A stretch of 10,067 nt of DNA from Globisporangium splendens (taxonomy: Eukaryota; Oomycota; Peronosporomycetes; Pythiales; Pythiaceae): positions 1 to 10,067 of the forward strand of contig VFIW01000191.1 in assembly GCA_006386115.1 (NCBI GenBank). The letters are read 5' to 3'. The notes under the pieces were generated by a model that did not search any database, was not told the DNA's origin, and worked only from the letters and a program-made list of their open reading frames with translations. Shown here one piece after another: positions 1 through 8,757 of the stretch; position 1 is the stretch's first letter; every line of letters starts with the position of its first letter. The position numbers and the translations under genes were made by a program.

Positions 1-1398
1 CCAGGCACCAAGCAGCCTGCTGCGAAACAGGAGCCACCTCCTCTGATTCAGAGCCATCCAGAGGCTCTGGTGGGTGCAGCAGATGCGATCCCGACGTCGT
101 CCCCCAATTTCACGGCTCAGGTCATCCCCGTAGTGACAACTGCAGCTAATGCCATTGCTCCAGGTGAACCAGCGAGCAACGTGGTCGCGATGCCGATGGG
201 CGTCGCCTGGCAGCCGAGTATGCTCCAGCCGCTCAAGATTCGGCCTCTACCAGTTCCGCCGCCGAGCATAGCCATCCCGCCTCCTGTGGATGTGAAGGGA
301 CTGGAAACAACAGATGTGAGCATGACGCCTCGTCCTCCTGGTTTCAATCCTGCAATGACGCTCGCTGGTGGCACGAATTCTGCATTTGTGGCACCGGCGT
401 TTGGCCAGTTTCCTGTTCAAGCAGGTGCTTCAGCAGAAGGTGAGGGTGGTAAAATGCTCTCTCCGTTGGAAGTAAATATTGCCTTGCGACCCAAGCCTAC
501 CGAGACGAGTGACGCGTCTCCGGTTCCGCCAGTAGTTGTCAAAGATTTGCACTTCGATCCTAGATATCAGATTCCCGAGACGTGGCCGTTTGAGACTTCC
601 AACAACATCTATGCCATGTTAATCCACCCGTCGCAGAAAACGGACCTCAGTTATCAGCAAATGCTGGCGGCAAAAGGTCTTGTCAACCCGCTGATGCACC
701 TTCAGCAGCAGCAGCAAGAGCAACCATTTCTCCTGCACCATCCCGGGTTCCCACTTCAGGCATCTCCAATCGGGACGAGAATGCAGCCGTTCTACCCTCA
801 GCAGACGACTCCAATTGCCGTTCATGGTGCACATCAGATCGCGGTGCCTCACCTTAACTCTGGGTTCCCATCCCCGTTCTCTCCGACAGCGAGTCTTTCA
901 GCGATCAATCTTTCCGACATCATGATGGCGGGCGATCCTGGGCTGATCCTTCCTCCGAATAGTCCGACAAACATCCTGAAGCATCTTTTGCCGCCAATCG
1001 TTCCTCAACATCTGAGTCTGAACGTGAAAGACATCACGCTGAATGAGCTGCGTCCGCATTTCAATAAGCCCATGGCAGTGGTCGCAAAGGAGCTAGGCGT
1101 CTGCATTACGTTGATGAAGAAGATCTGCCGTCGTAATGGGTTGGTGCGCTGGCCGCACCGACGAATTCGCAGCCTGGTGAATCGAATCACGTCGTTGCAG
1201 GTAATAGCAGGAAATGCAAGCGATGCCGAACAAAAACGGTTTCCATCCAGATTGCGGCGCTACGCGGAAGAGTCTCGCTGTGACGAAAAATCCACGAGAA
1301 GAGCCGCAAAGCGCAAGCCGATGCCAAGGCACCCGGAACATGTCCGTCGCTATCTGTGTCCTTGCTACTTTTGCGCAGATGATGAAGCACGGCGGTGA
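1..1398 (+). CDS. RWP-RK domain transcription factor, 5'-partial
   Basis: The reading frame is open from base 1, so the true start lies upstream; codons here are counted from base 1. Residues 1 to about 340 are low-complexity and rich in Pro, Ser, Gln and Ala, with a short poly-Gln tract at 235-239. Residues about 344-400 match the RWP-RK DNA-binding domain: LNELRPHFNKPM, then a helix with AKELGV and LMKKICRRNGL, then RWPHRR (bases 1147-1164), the diagnostic motif with RWP-RK read as RWP-RR. A helical segment (VNRITSLQ) follows, as expected for the family. RWP-RK proteins are nuclear regulators known from plants, green algae and stramenopiles; a nuclear DNA-binding role is inferred from the family. 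The frame is convincing to about base 1245. Residues beyond that up to the stop at 1396-1398 look out of frame (see the next entry). The targets regulated by this protein cannot be told from the sequence. Confidence 0.85.
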   Translation, partial: PGTKQPAAKQEPPPLIQSHPEALVGAADAIPTSSPNFTAQVIPVVTTAANAIAPGEPASNVVAMPMGVAWQPSMLQPLKIRPLPVPPPSIAIPPPVDVKGLETTDVSMTPRPPGFNPAMTLAGGTNSAFVAPAFGQFPVQAGASAEGEGGKMLSPLEVNIALRPKPTETSDASPVPPVVVKDLHFDPRYQIPETWPFETSNNIYAMLIHPSQKTDLSYQQMLAAKGLVNPLMHLQQQQQEQPFLLHHPGFPLQASPIGTRMQPFYPQQTTPIAVHGAHQIAVPHLNSGFPSPFSPTASLSAINLSDIMMAGDPGLILPPNSPTNILKHLLPPIVPQHLSLNVKDITLNELRPHFNKPMAVVAKELGVCITLMKKICRRNGLVRWPHRRIRSLVNRITSLQVIAGNASDAEQKRFPSRLRRYAEESRCDEKSTRRAAKRKPMPRHPEHVRRYLCPCYFCADDEARR

Positions 1399-2038
1399 GC
1401 CCGGCCACCCCAAAACGACGGCCCACGGCCCATGCAGAGGGAGATGAGGATGGCGACGAAGAGATGTGATAACGGAGGAGGTCGACCCACCGAAAAAAAA
1501 AATTAAACGCAGGAGAACTTAATCTCGCCGACAAACCAGCGCCGTCAAGTTCTTCAGTTGGTACTCCACTCAATACATCGCCAAATCGAAGTGCGCTCTT
1601 AAAGGCTGTGCATGAAGACGACAATGGCAAGGATCCCAGCACAAATCTTATTGCTGTTAGGGACAATGAAGAGTTGGGGTCCCACTCGAAGAAGCGAAAA
1701 GAGTTTGTCTCCCAGAATTTACCACCGCCTCCAATCAAGGTCCCTTGTCACCGTGATCAGCAACGAACGTGCCACCGTGGGAGTAATGCCTTGGAGTCCC
1801 CATTTCGAAATGAGACTGATGGCGGAGACGACCAAGTCGGCGGCGAAGTGCCAGGTGAAGACGCGTCAGATGGGGACCTCGAGCGTCCGTCGAGTACAAC
1901 CAGCACGAGCAGCAAACGCGGCTCAATTTCGTCCATCTTGTGCGACCCAAACGAGTGAATCGAGATGGAGGTCCCGGCAATTTCGTCTTGTGTGGGCGAT
2001 GCGACCAAACTGAAGCTGGTAAAATGGATGTGATGTGA
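1246..2038 (+). pseudogene. Frame-scrambled 3' continuation of the RWP-RK gene
   Basis: Protein-like segments continue in changing frames without a stop-free path. Near 1248-1265 one frame reads QIAALR, and a few bases on another reads EESR, as if a coiled coil had been broken by indels. Bases 1401-1463 read PATPKRRP and an acidic GDEDGDEE run. Bases 1464-1513, in a second frame, read VITEEVDPPKKKIKRRR, which resembles a nuclear localisation signal. Bases 1515-1735 return to the first frame (ELNLADKPAPSSSS to NLPPPPIK). Bases about 1740-1880 have strongly GC-rich third positions in the third frame (MPWSPHFEMRL). Bases about 1890-2038 end in yet another frame (NFVLCGRCDQTEAGKMDVM, stop 2036-2038). 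Each break I can see is explained by a 1-2 nt indel. This could be a decaying gene, a set of assembly errors, or in part unrecognised introns; I found no intron pair that fixes it. Confidence 0.5.
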
Positions 2039-3624
2039 GGCCAATCTCAACTGTGTGAACGTGCCGACCGATAAATCAATCTACGAGAAGGAGAACAAAA
2101 GTGTACGAAGGTATTATATAAAGGGGCTATTGTGAAGTGAATTAAAACTATGAATAAGATATATATGAAACGCATCGTGCTATTTTGAGAACTTCAGTTG
2201 CCGAAAAAGAGCACGCAAAGACTCAAGTTGTGAGCTGTGCTGTGGCAGTGAATTGCATGTAGATTTAGGATATCTTGTTCGCTTTCGACGTGACATAATA
2301 TACCTCACTAAAACTAAGTTGTGAGCTGTGAGTCACAAGTGCCACCTTACGAGTGCTATACACCATCAAATGGCATGGTGGCGAACTCGGTTCACTCAGC
2401 TCTCGGCCCAAGTCCGAAGCGCTGCCATTGTCACGGCACTCGTCTGGCTTCCAGGCAGTTTGATTTGGGGTTCTGGGCTTGGTTGTAGTGTCCATTTTTG
2501 GCGGTGCAGTGGATTTCAAGCGCATTTGACATTCGAGTATCGAAAGGTGCATGTTGAAGCAGCATTTGAATGCAACTGTCTAAGCAGGGTATGTGTTATC
2601 ATAGGAGTCAGTGTGACCAAATAATAGCTACAGCGAACCTTACAAATATTCTGCCATAGATTGTACCATTAATTTAAGAGATACATAATCATCTGCGAGT
2701 TCGAAAGAGTGCACCTGTTGTCGAATTTTCCATCCATTGAAATGAATCGCCTCTTTTGTGTTCAGAAACCAGGTGGAGAGGAGCTGGCGATGGTAGTTTC
2801 ACTGCTCACGTCAAGGAGGAATAGAGCTAGTGGCAAAAATGAAACATTTGTGCATTATGTTATGAAGGGTTTTCAATGGCACAATTCCCACAGCGTTTTA
2901 TTTGGAGTCTCATGTTTAACCAGCGAATCGACTGTCAACTGTTCGAGCAGTTGCTTTCTCCCATTTCTACAATGGACACAGTACTCTCCGGATAACGATA
3001 GTGAAAACGACATTGAAATGAGATCTGTCCGGATAAAAATAGGGTTGTTTCTATCAACAATTGATTACAAGTCTTCCTATTGAGAGGTATCCTGTCGCGT
3101 TCTTTCTTTGTCCATTTTCCATTTCAGCAATCCTACGGGTTGACGAGGCACAATTCTTTGAACTAATTTATGCTGTGCAGCCACCCTTCATAAGAGCGAT
3201 CTTTGTAAATAATACCCTTTTTCACATTATATTCCGTGTATTTACTTTCCTATTTTCATCTGAACGCTAAATGTTTTACACACTGTGTTGTTGAATCTCT
3301 AATCGATCGTTTCTAATACCTTTGATAAATAATCAAAATGCATCTTGCTGCTCCCGTTCCGCTATCAAAGGGAAAGACAGGACGCACATTTTTCACTTCG
3401 CGACAAATGAGCAAACTACATGTGGAGCACCGACGCGCGTGCATAAACCGCCCCGAACTACACGCGATGGACGCGTCTCGCTGCCCACACGCTCTGCTCC
3501 TCTGGTTCTGCGTGCATCGCGGTCATGACTAGAATCCGATTTCCGTCGCTGCCCGCAGGCGGCCACATCGGAGGGAACAGCACAAGCAAAAGAAAAAGCA
3601 ACTTAGACTGCGAGCAACTCCAAA
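2039..3624. other. Spacer, no convincing gene
   Basis: About 1.6 kb between the RWP-RK gene and the first surface-protein gene. It is AT-rich to about 3420 and GC-richer in the last 200 bases. Short open frames occur (for example 2709-3083 and 3338-3532 on +), but none has recognisable motifs, a good start context or biased codon use. The segment from about 3400 to 3624 should hold the promoter and leader of gene A; TTCACTTC at 3392-3399 fits a loose initiator pattern (YTCANTYY), which is weak evidence on its own. No tRNA, terminator hairpin or transposon end was recognised. Confidence 0.6.
2225..2330 (+). repeat. Short direct repeat, 15 bp
   Basis: AAGTTGTGAGCTGTG occurs at 2225-2239 and again at 2316-2330, 91 bases apart, inside the AT-rich spacer. 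The copies are identical. No coding or mobile-element context explains them; a small local duplication is the simplest reading. Confidence 0.5.
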
Positions 3625-5775
3625 ATGCGCGTTTCGAACGTCGTGACCGCGTTGCTTTTGGTGCTGACAGCAGCGGCGGTCGATGCGCGCCAGGTGAGCG
3701 TGTGCCGCGACGCGACGTTCGATGTGCCAGCGGCCCGCGGCGCGATTTGCTCGGGCGTCGGTGCTGCCCCCACGGGCACGGCGTGTCCGAAGAAAGGCGA
3801 CGTGTCGATGGCCAACTGCCAGAACAATCTCGCCTCGTACTTCAGCGCTCTGCAAGGCTGTGTGGCCCAAGAGGACGCGCTCTGTGCGCGCACAGCAGAC
3901 GACACCTGGGCGTGTGTGTTCCCGTCCGTCGGTTGCCAAGGGATCCTGCCGTCGACGCCAGCGCCAGCCAAATGTGCCACCTGGGAGTTTGAAGGTAAAG
4001 ATCTCGTGGATATTAGTACGGCGTCAGGACGACGCCTCGCCAACGACGGCGAAGATCATGACGACTGGTTCGTGCAGGACACTCCAGTAGCAGATCTAAC
4101 GACATGCAACAGGCCACAACTCAGGCCAAGCCCGGCTCCTCTTCCTACAACTCAAACACCAACTGCTGTCCCATCAGTTCCAAGTACGGTGTCTCCAAGC
4201 CCAACTTCAACCCCAACAGCAACCCCAGCACCAACCCCAGAATCCACGCCAGAACCACAACCAGAGCCAACGCCTGAGCCAACGCCGGAGCCTAGTCCAG
4301 TGCCTTCGTCCGACTCGTCAGCGATTGGAGAGGCGCCAGTGCCAGCTCCTGTGCCTACTCCGTCAGTCACAAGTCCGGTGCAGCCTATTACGCCTGAGCC
4401 AACGCCGGAGCCTAGTCCAGTGCCTTCGTCCGACTCGTCAGCGATTGGAGAGGCGCCAGTGCCAGCTCCTGTGCCTACTCCGTCAGTCACAAGTCCGGTG
4501 CAGCCTATTACGCCTGAGCCAACGCCGGAGCCTAGTCCAGTGCCTTCGTCCGACTCGTCAGCGATTGGAGAGGCGCCAGTGCCAGCTCCTGTGCCTACTC
4601 CGTCAGTCACAAGTCCGGTGCAGCCTATTACGCCTGAGCCAACGCCGGAGCCTAGTCCAGTGCCTTCGTCCGACTCGTCAGCGATTGGAGAGGCGCCAGT
4701 GCCAGCTCCTGTGCCTACTCCGTCAGTCACAAGTCCGGTGCAGCCTATTACGCCTGAGCCAACGCCGGAGCCTAGTCCAGTGCCTTCGTCCGACTCGTCA
4801 GCGATTGGAGAGGCGCCAGTGCCAGCTCCTGTGCCTACTCCGTCAGTCACAAGTCCGGTGCAGCCTATTACGCCTGAGCCAACGCCGGAGCCTAGTCCAG
4901 TGCCTTCGTCCGACTCGTCAGCGATTGGAGAGGCGCCAGTGCCAGCTCCTGTGCCTACTCCGTCAGTCACAAGTCCGGTGCAGCCTATTACGCCTGAGCC
5001 AACGCCGGAGCCTAGTCCAGTGCCTTCGTCCGACTCGTCAGCGATTGGAGAGGCGCCAGTGCCAGCTCCTGTGCCTACTCCGTCAGTCACAAGTCCGGTG
5101 CAGCCTATTACGCCTGAGCCAACGCCGGAGCCTAGTCCAGTGCCTTCGTCCGACTCGTCAGCGATTGGAGAGGCGCCAGTGCCAGCTCCTGTGCCTACTC
5201 CGTCAGTCACAAGTCCGGTGCAGCCTATTACGCCTGAGCCAACGCCTGAGCCAACGCCTGAGCCAACACGTGAGCCATCTCCTGCATCGACGCAGGAGCC
5301 TTCAACGTCAGGTCCTTTTCCTGTGCCAACTCCCACACGAACCACCTCAGTCCCTTCACCAACTGTTCGATTTACTATTTCTCCAATTACAGCAAGACCA
5401 AGACCAACCCCTACGACGTTAGCCCCAGCACCATCTCCTACTCCATCGCGAACAACTCCGAGACCATCGCCGATTAGAATTACGATTGAACCAGTTATTG
5501 ATGAGTCGACGCTTGCTCCTGCGACTAGGACGCCATCGAGTATCAGCAACACCCCAGCTCCGCCAGGATTCGGGCGTATCTCGTTTGCAGCAGCCGACGA
5601 ATCGGCATCTGGCGCGTCTGCATCCGATGGTGTATACATCGGCATAACTGCGTTGGTGGCCGCTACCGTCGGCGCCGCCTTCTACGCAAAGAAGCGGGTC
5701 CAGCGCAGTCGACGCGCCAGCATTGGCGACAACTCGTTTGACGTGATCGTGACGCCGAGAGATGAGAGGATTTGA
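3625..5775 (+). CDS. Surface protein A: Cys-rich head, repeat stalk, TM, tail
   Basis: A complete 716-residue frame. The ATG at 3625 follows an A-rich context and begins a signal peptide (residues 1-21, likely cut after VDA). The head (about 22-165) has ten cysteines, C27 (SVCRDAT) to C161 (CNRPQ), in the same order as paralogues B and C. A Thr/Ser/Pro/Glu stalk follows; residues about 216-536 are eight identical 40-residue repeats containing EPTPEPSPVP and SSDSSAIGEA. A second Pro/Thr/Arg-rich stretch leads to one hydrophobic helix (about 669-688), then KKRVQRSRRAS and a short tail ending in DVIVTPRDERI. This is a type I membrane protein with a long extracellular stalk, probably O-glycosylated. 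The head is not a domain I can name, so ligand and role are unknown. Adhesin, wall sensor or mucin-like coat are possible. It is one of three tandem paralogues. Confidence 0.9.
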   Translation: MRVSNVVTALLLVLTAAAVDARQVSVCRDATFDVPAARGAICSGVGAAPTGTACPKKGDVSMANCQNNLASYFSALQGCVAQEDALCARTADDTWACVFPSVGCQGILPSTPAPAKCATWEFEGKDLVDISTASGRRLANDGEDHDDWFVQDTPVADLTTCNRPQLRPSPAPLPTTQTPTAVPSVPSTVSPSPTSTPTATPAPTPESTPEPQPEPTPEPTPEPSPVPSSDSSAIGEAPVPAPVPTPSVTSPVQPITPEPTPEPSPVPSSDSSAIGEAPVPAPVPTPSVTSPVQPITPEPTPEPSPVPSSDSSAIGEAPVPAPVPTPSVTSPVQPITPEPTPEPSPVPSSDSSAIGEAPVPAPVPTPSVTSPVQPITPEPTPEPSPVPSSDSSAIGEAPVPAPVPTPSVTSPVQPITPEPTPEPSPVPSSDSSAIGEAPVPAPVPTPSVTSPVQPITPEPTPEPSPVPSSDSSAIGEAPVPAPVPTPSVTSPVQPITPEPTPEPSPVPSSDSSAIGEAPVPAPVPTPSVTSPVQPITPEPTPEPTPEPTREPSPASTQEPSTSGPFPVPTPTRTTSVPSPTVRFTISPITARPRPTPTTLAPAPSPTPSRTTPRPSPIRITIEPVIDESTLAPATRTPSSISNTPAPPGFGRISFAAADESASGASASDGVYIGITALVAATVGAAFYAKKRVQRSRRASIGDNSFDVIVTPRDERI
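4271..5246 (+). repeat. 120-bp coding minisatellite, 8 identical copies
   Basis: A unit of exactly 120 bp (40 codons) begins at 4271, 4391, 4511, 4631, 4751, 4871, 4991 and 5111, followed by a 16-base partial copy at 5231-5246. Read row by row, the eight copies show no difference, including at synonymous sites. The period is a multiple of three, so copy-number change keeps the frame and only alters stalk length. Such uniformity suggests recent expansion or ongoing homogenisation. The count of eight may be an underestimate if the assembly collapsed copies. Confidence 0.95.
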
Positions 5776-6442
5776 TTGAATCGATGCTTCTTCTGATAGG
5801 CTGAGCTGCTCTCGAACGAAGAGAAAACGGACAGCGCTGCATGAGTTGAGCAGTGCGAACAGCAGGAAAAAACACAACTAAAAAAAGCAAAGCTGTGTAT
5901 AAATTCACGTACTTTTTTCATTTTTGAGTCGAAGCGTCTCATCAATATTTCAAACTGTGCGAAGTGTACCCGCTAGTGTATGCAGAAATTAAAAGCCAAC
6001 CATCTTGTTTCACAGGGTATTTGATTATAAATGAATTGTGTAGGTTGAGGAGATGGCGAGAGGACATGTACCCACAGGTATATATTATATTTCGGAGGCA
6101 CTGAGGCAGTTCCATGTCACATTATCACAAGCCAGCACACGCCAGTGTTGACACACAACGATAGTCTCACGCCACTGTCTGCGAATGAACGGACGCAGCA
6201 CCATTTCCGCTGTTTATTTTATGAGCAGCCTATCATCCGATTCGCTTTTCGTTCACGGCGCAGTAGATTCGGAGCGGTGCTTTGGGTTGATGTCTCGTGG
6301 GATGGAGCAGACCCAATGATTTCCTTCCTTCTCTCAGCCTCAGGTGGTTCGAGAACAGCAGGCTGTCACCCAAAACCCAATTTGCCTTGTTCGAGAACAG
6401 AGCGACAGGTGATTTGAACAGCTTAAAGCTACCAGAAGCAAG
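5776..6442. other. Spacer between genes A and B
   Basis: 667 bases holding the 3' flank of A and the upstream region of B. The first half is AT-rich with A/T runs (5870-5930). The second half is GC-richer and holds a pair of 12-bp repeats close to the start of B. Overlapping open frames at 6145-6569 lack any recognisable motif and run into the B gene, so I do not call them. Confidence 0.6.
6347..6400 (+). repeat. Paired 12-bp motif upstream of gene B
   Basis: GTTCGAGAACAG occurs at 6347-6358 and 6389-6400, 42 bases apart, 43 to 96 bases before the ATG of gene B. Its core GTTC-GA-GAAC has two-fold symmetry in the outer four bases, which is typical of a dimeric protein-binding site. Whether it is a regulatory site or chance is not settled by the sequence. 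Confidence 0.35.
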
Positions 6443-8316
6443 ATGCGACGCCTGTCGGCGCTTTTCACGGTCGTCGCCTTCGCGGTGGCCGCGTTCGTGC
6501 CAGCCAACGCAGGCTTGGTTAGCGTTTGCCGCGACGCGACCTACGACATCCCAACCGAACGCGGTGTGATTTGCTCGGGAGCAGGCTCCCAACCTGCAGG
6601 CAGAGCGTGTCCAAAGAAAGGTGATGCCTCAACAAAGGACTGCCACAGCGGCCTGCCCTCGTACGACCAACAGCAAGGCTGTGTGGCCAAGGAGGACGCG
6701 GTGTGTGCGATTGTGGCCGGCGAGACCTGGGGATGTGTGTTTCCCACAGCGGGTTGCCTTGGAGGATCAACCAATGCTGTGGCAAAGCCCGAGTGCGCGA
6801 CGTGGAAGTTTGATGGCGTTGACCTCGTAGACCTCGAGATGATGCATGGAGTCAATGGACGACGTCCTCAAGGAATCGATACGGCTTCCAGCGGTGACGG
6901 AGTCAGTGAGGAATGGTTCATACAGGAGACTCCGGTGGCGGATTTGACGGCGTGCAACCGGCCACAAACGCCTAGGCCACAACAAACTCCTGTTCCTTCG
7001 CCGACTCCAACCCCATCGCCGACACCACCACCTACTTCAACGCCAACCCCAACACCAACACCGTATCCGACGCCTTCTCCAACACCTTCTCCAACACCTT
7101 CTCCAACTCCGTCTCCAACACCAGAACCAACCCCATCCCCAACACCGTCACCAACACCGTATCCGACGCCTACTCCAACGCCAACACCAACACCGTCCCC
7201 AACACCAACGCCGACTCCAACGCCAACGCCAACGCCAACGCCAACGCCAACGCCAACGCCAACGCCAACACCTTCCCAACACCTCTCCAACTCCGTCCTC
7301 CAACACCAGACAACGCCAACGCCAACGCCAACGCCAACGCCAACGCCAACACCTTCTCCAACGCCAACACCTTCTCCAACACCTTCTCCAACTCCGTCTC
7401 CAACACCAGAACCAACCCCATCCCCAACACCGTCACCAACACCGTATCCGACGCCTACTCCAACGCCAACACCAACACCGTCCCCAACACCAACGCCGAC
7501 TCCAACGCCAACGCCAACGCCAACGCCAACGCCAACGCCAACACGTATCCGACGCTACTCCAACGCCACGCCAACACCAACACCGTCCCCCCAACACCAA
7601 CCGCCTCGCCAACGCCGACTTCCAACGCCCAACGCCAACTGCCAACGCCAACGCCAACGCCAACGCCAACGCCAACGCCAACACCTTCTCCAACGCCAAC
7701 ACCTTCTCCAACACCTTCTCCAACTCCGTCTCCAACACCAGAACCAACCCCATCCCCAACACCAACGCCAACGCCGTATCCGACGCCTACTCCAACGCCA
7801 ACGCCAACACCGTCGCCAACACCATCGCCATCGCCAACGCCGACTCCAACGCCAACACCGTATCCGACGCCTTCTCCAACACCTTCTCCAACTCCGTCCC
7901 CAACTCCGTCTCCAACACCAGAACCAACCCCATCCCCAACACCGTCACCAACACCGTATCCAAAACCGTATCCAAAACCATATCCAACTCCGTCACCAAC
8001 TCCGTATCCGACGCCTTCTCCAACTCCTTCGCCAATCCCGACACCAGCTCCTGCTTGCTACGGTTGCGATATTTTTGTTCCAACGCCTAGTCCAACAGCT
8101 TGCTTCGGTCCAAAATGCGGCACGATTGCAACGAACCTTGCTGCGAAGGATACGACTGAAAACACAGTCCCTTTCTCGGCTGGAACTCTCGTTGCTGTCG
8201 TCGTGTTGGTTGCTGTTGCAATCGGAAGTGTATTGTACGCGAAGAAGTGGCTCCAGAGTCGTCGCCGACGAACGAGCGTGGACGAATCTGTGGACATTGT
8301 CGTGACGCCAATTTGA
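6443..8316 (+). CDS. Surface protein B: Cys-rich head, TP-repeat stalk, TM, tail (frameshifted)
   Basis: The ATG at 6443 starts a signal peptide (residues 1-23, ending in PANA). The head has ten cysteines, C29 ([11 protein letters not shown]) to C171 (CNRPQ), aligned with A and C and closer to C. A long stalk of TPTP, SPTP and YPTP repeats follows. The start frame runs to a stop at 8303-8305, but its last 220 codons are Gln/Arg-rich nonsense. From about 7642 a different frame gives clean TP/SP repeats, then a juxtamembrane segment with four cysteines ([16 protein letters not shown]), a transmembrane helix (about 8174-8240), [14 protein letters not shown] and a tail ending in DIVVTPI at the stop 8314-8316. 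That end matches the C-terminus of A, so it is the true one. Two indel clusters (7271-7312 and 7541-7641) cause the break. Assembly error is likely; a real recent frameshift remains possible. Confidence 0.8.
6990..8040 (+). repeat. Nested repeats in the stalk of gene B
   Basis: Two scales of repetition are visible. The fine scale is hexamers CCAACG (Thr-Pro) in perfect arrays at 7217-7264 (8 units), 7316-7345 (5), 7502-7537 (6) and 7642-7677 (6). The coarse scale is a longer module running from CCTTCTCCAACACC through CCGTCTCCAACACCAGAACC to the YPTP codons, which recurs near 7080-7260, 7365-7540, 7680-7800 and 7860-7970. The shared point GTCTCCAACACCAGAACC lies at 7111, 7396, 7728 and 7908. 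The + strand is almost free of G except in CCG, ACG and TCG codons. This pattern suggests slippage plus segmental duplication. Confidence 0.85.
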
Positions 8317-8741
8317 TCCGTCAACGGTTGTCAATGAAACCTAACTTGCTGCCTTCCTTGTTTTCTGCTGATGGCAACCTGCTATCCTCAAAGTAAAGCA
8401 GTGCCGTAGTTAGCTTTTTGTACATGTTTTCTCCACATGTCCAACACAGCATGACCATGAAGCCACTCCATCTTTCTTCCTTCTCCTTGCCCTGTTGCAG
8501 CTTGAAACAGGGCTCCGCTTTTGTGTTGAATTAGCGATCAGTCAGTTGCACGCGGTAAATGAGTGAATGAATCCAACGAATGGCGTACCTGACTTTACGC
8601 TAAATATCTTGCAGCCCTGGTCAGCTGGTTGCCTTGCACCCATCAGCGCCACAGCCACACACGATGGATAGCCTTGGATCTTATATGTCATGTCATTTTT
8701 CAAGACTCGAGTGTTCGAACTCAGTCGCAAATCAGCGAGCA

Positions 8742-8757
8742 GCTCATTCTGCAAAAA
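8742..8757 (+). promoter_or_regulatory. Oomycete initiator-like motif
   Basis: GCTCATTCTGCAAAAA agrees with the oomycete transcription-start consensus GCTCATTYYNCAWTTT at the first 13 positions and differs at the last three (AAA for TTT). The consensus is quoted from memory of published Phytophthora promoters. It lies almost 700 bases upstream of gene C, farther than usual, and just before a 16-codon open frame beginning at 8757. It may start a non-coding or short transcript, a long leader of gene C, or be coincidence. Confidence 0.3.

Noticed and set aside
1201..1549. Introns as the explanation of the frame changes in the RWP-RK gene
   Set aside because: Donor-like GTAATA (1201) and GTGAGC (1395) exist, but the acceptors that keep the frame are weak and splicing would discard segments that themselves look coding. 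Not excluded without cDNA.
2709..3083. 124-codon plus-strand open frame in the first spacer
   Set aside because: It needs a GTG start, has no recognisable motif and lies in AT-rich DNA; probably chance, though a decayed gene cannot be excluded.
3338..3532. 64-codon open frame just before gene A
   Set aside because: It lies in the expected promoter or leader region, has no motif or conserved counterpart before B or C, and could be no more than a chance upstream frame.
4271..5230. Regular repeats resembling a CRISPR array
   Set aside because: The entire 120 bp is identical in each copy with no variable spacers, and it lies in frame inside a coding gene.
4325..5422. Plus-strand alternative frame (365 codons, Leu/Gln/Arg-rich) over the same repeats
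   Set aside because: Same cause: stop-free repeat unit read in a second frame. The frame with signal peptide, head and helix is the real one.
4152..5645. Long minus-strand open frame (497 codons, Gly/Val-rich) over the stalk of gene A
   Set aside because: The 120-bp unit is a multiple of three and has no stop in this frame, so the frame stays open through every copy. It has no signal, domain or codon support and is a shadow of the repeat.
6868..8083. Minus-strand Val/Gly-, Leu/Ala- and Leu/Glu-rich open frames over the stalk of gene B
   Set aside because: They are complements of the TP/SP codon repeats with no start context or independent features.
7642..8305. Gln/Arg-rich C-terminus obtained by reading gene B straight through in its start frame
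   Set aside because: It is the out-of-frame reading of CCAACG-type DNA; the neighbouring frame restores TP repeats and the conserved helix and tail.
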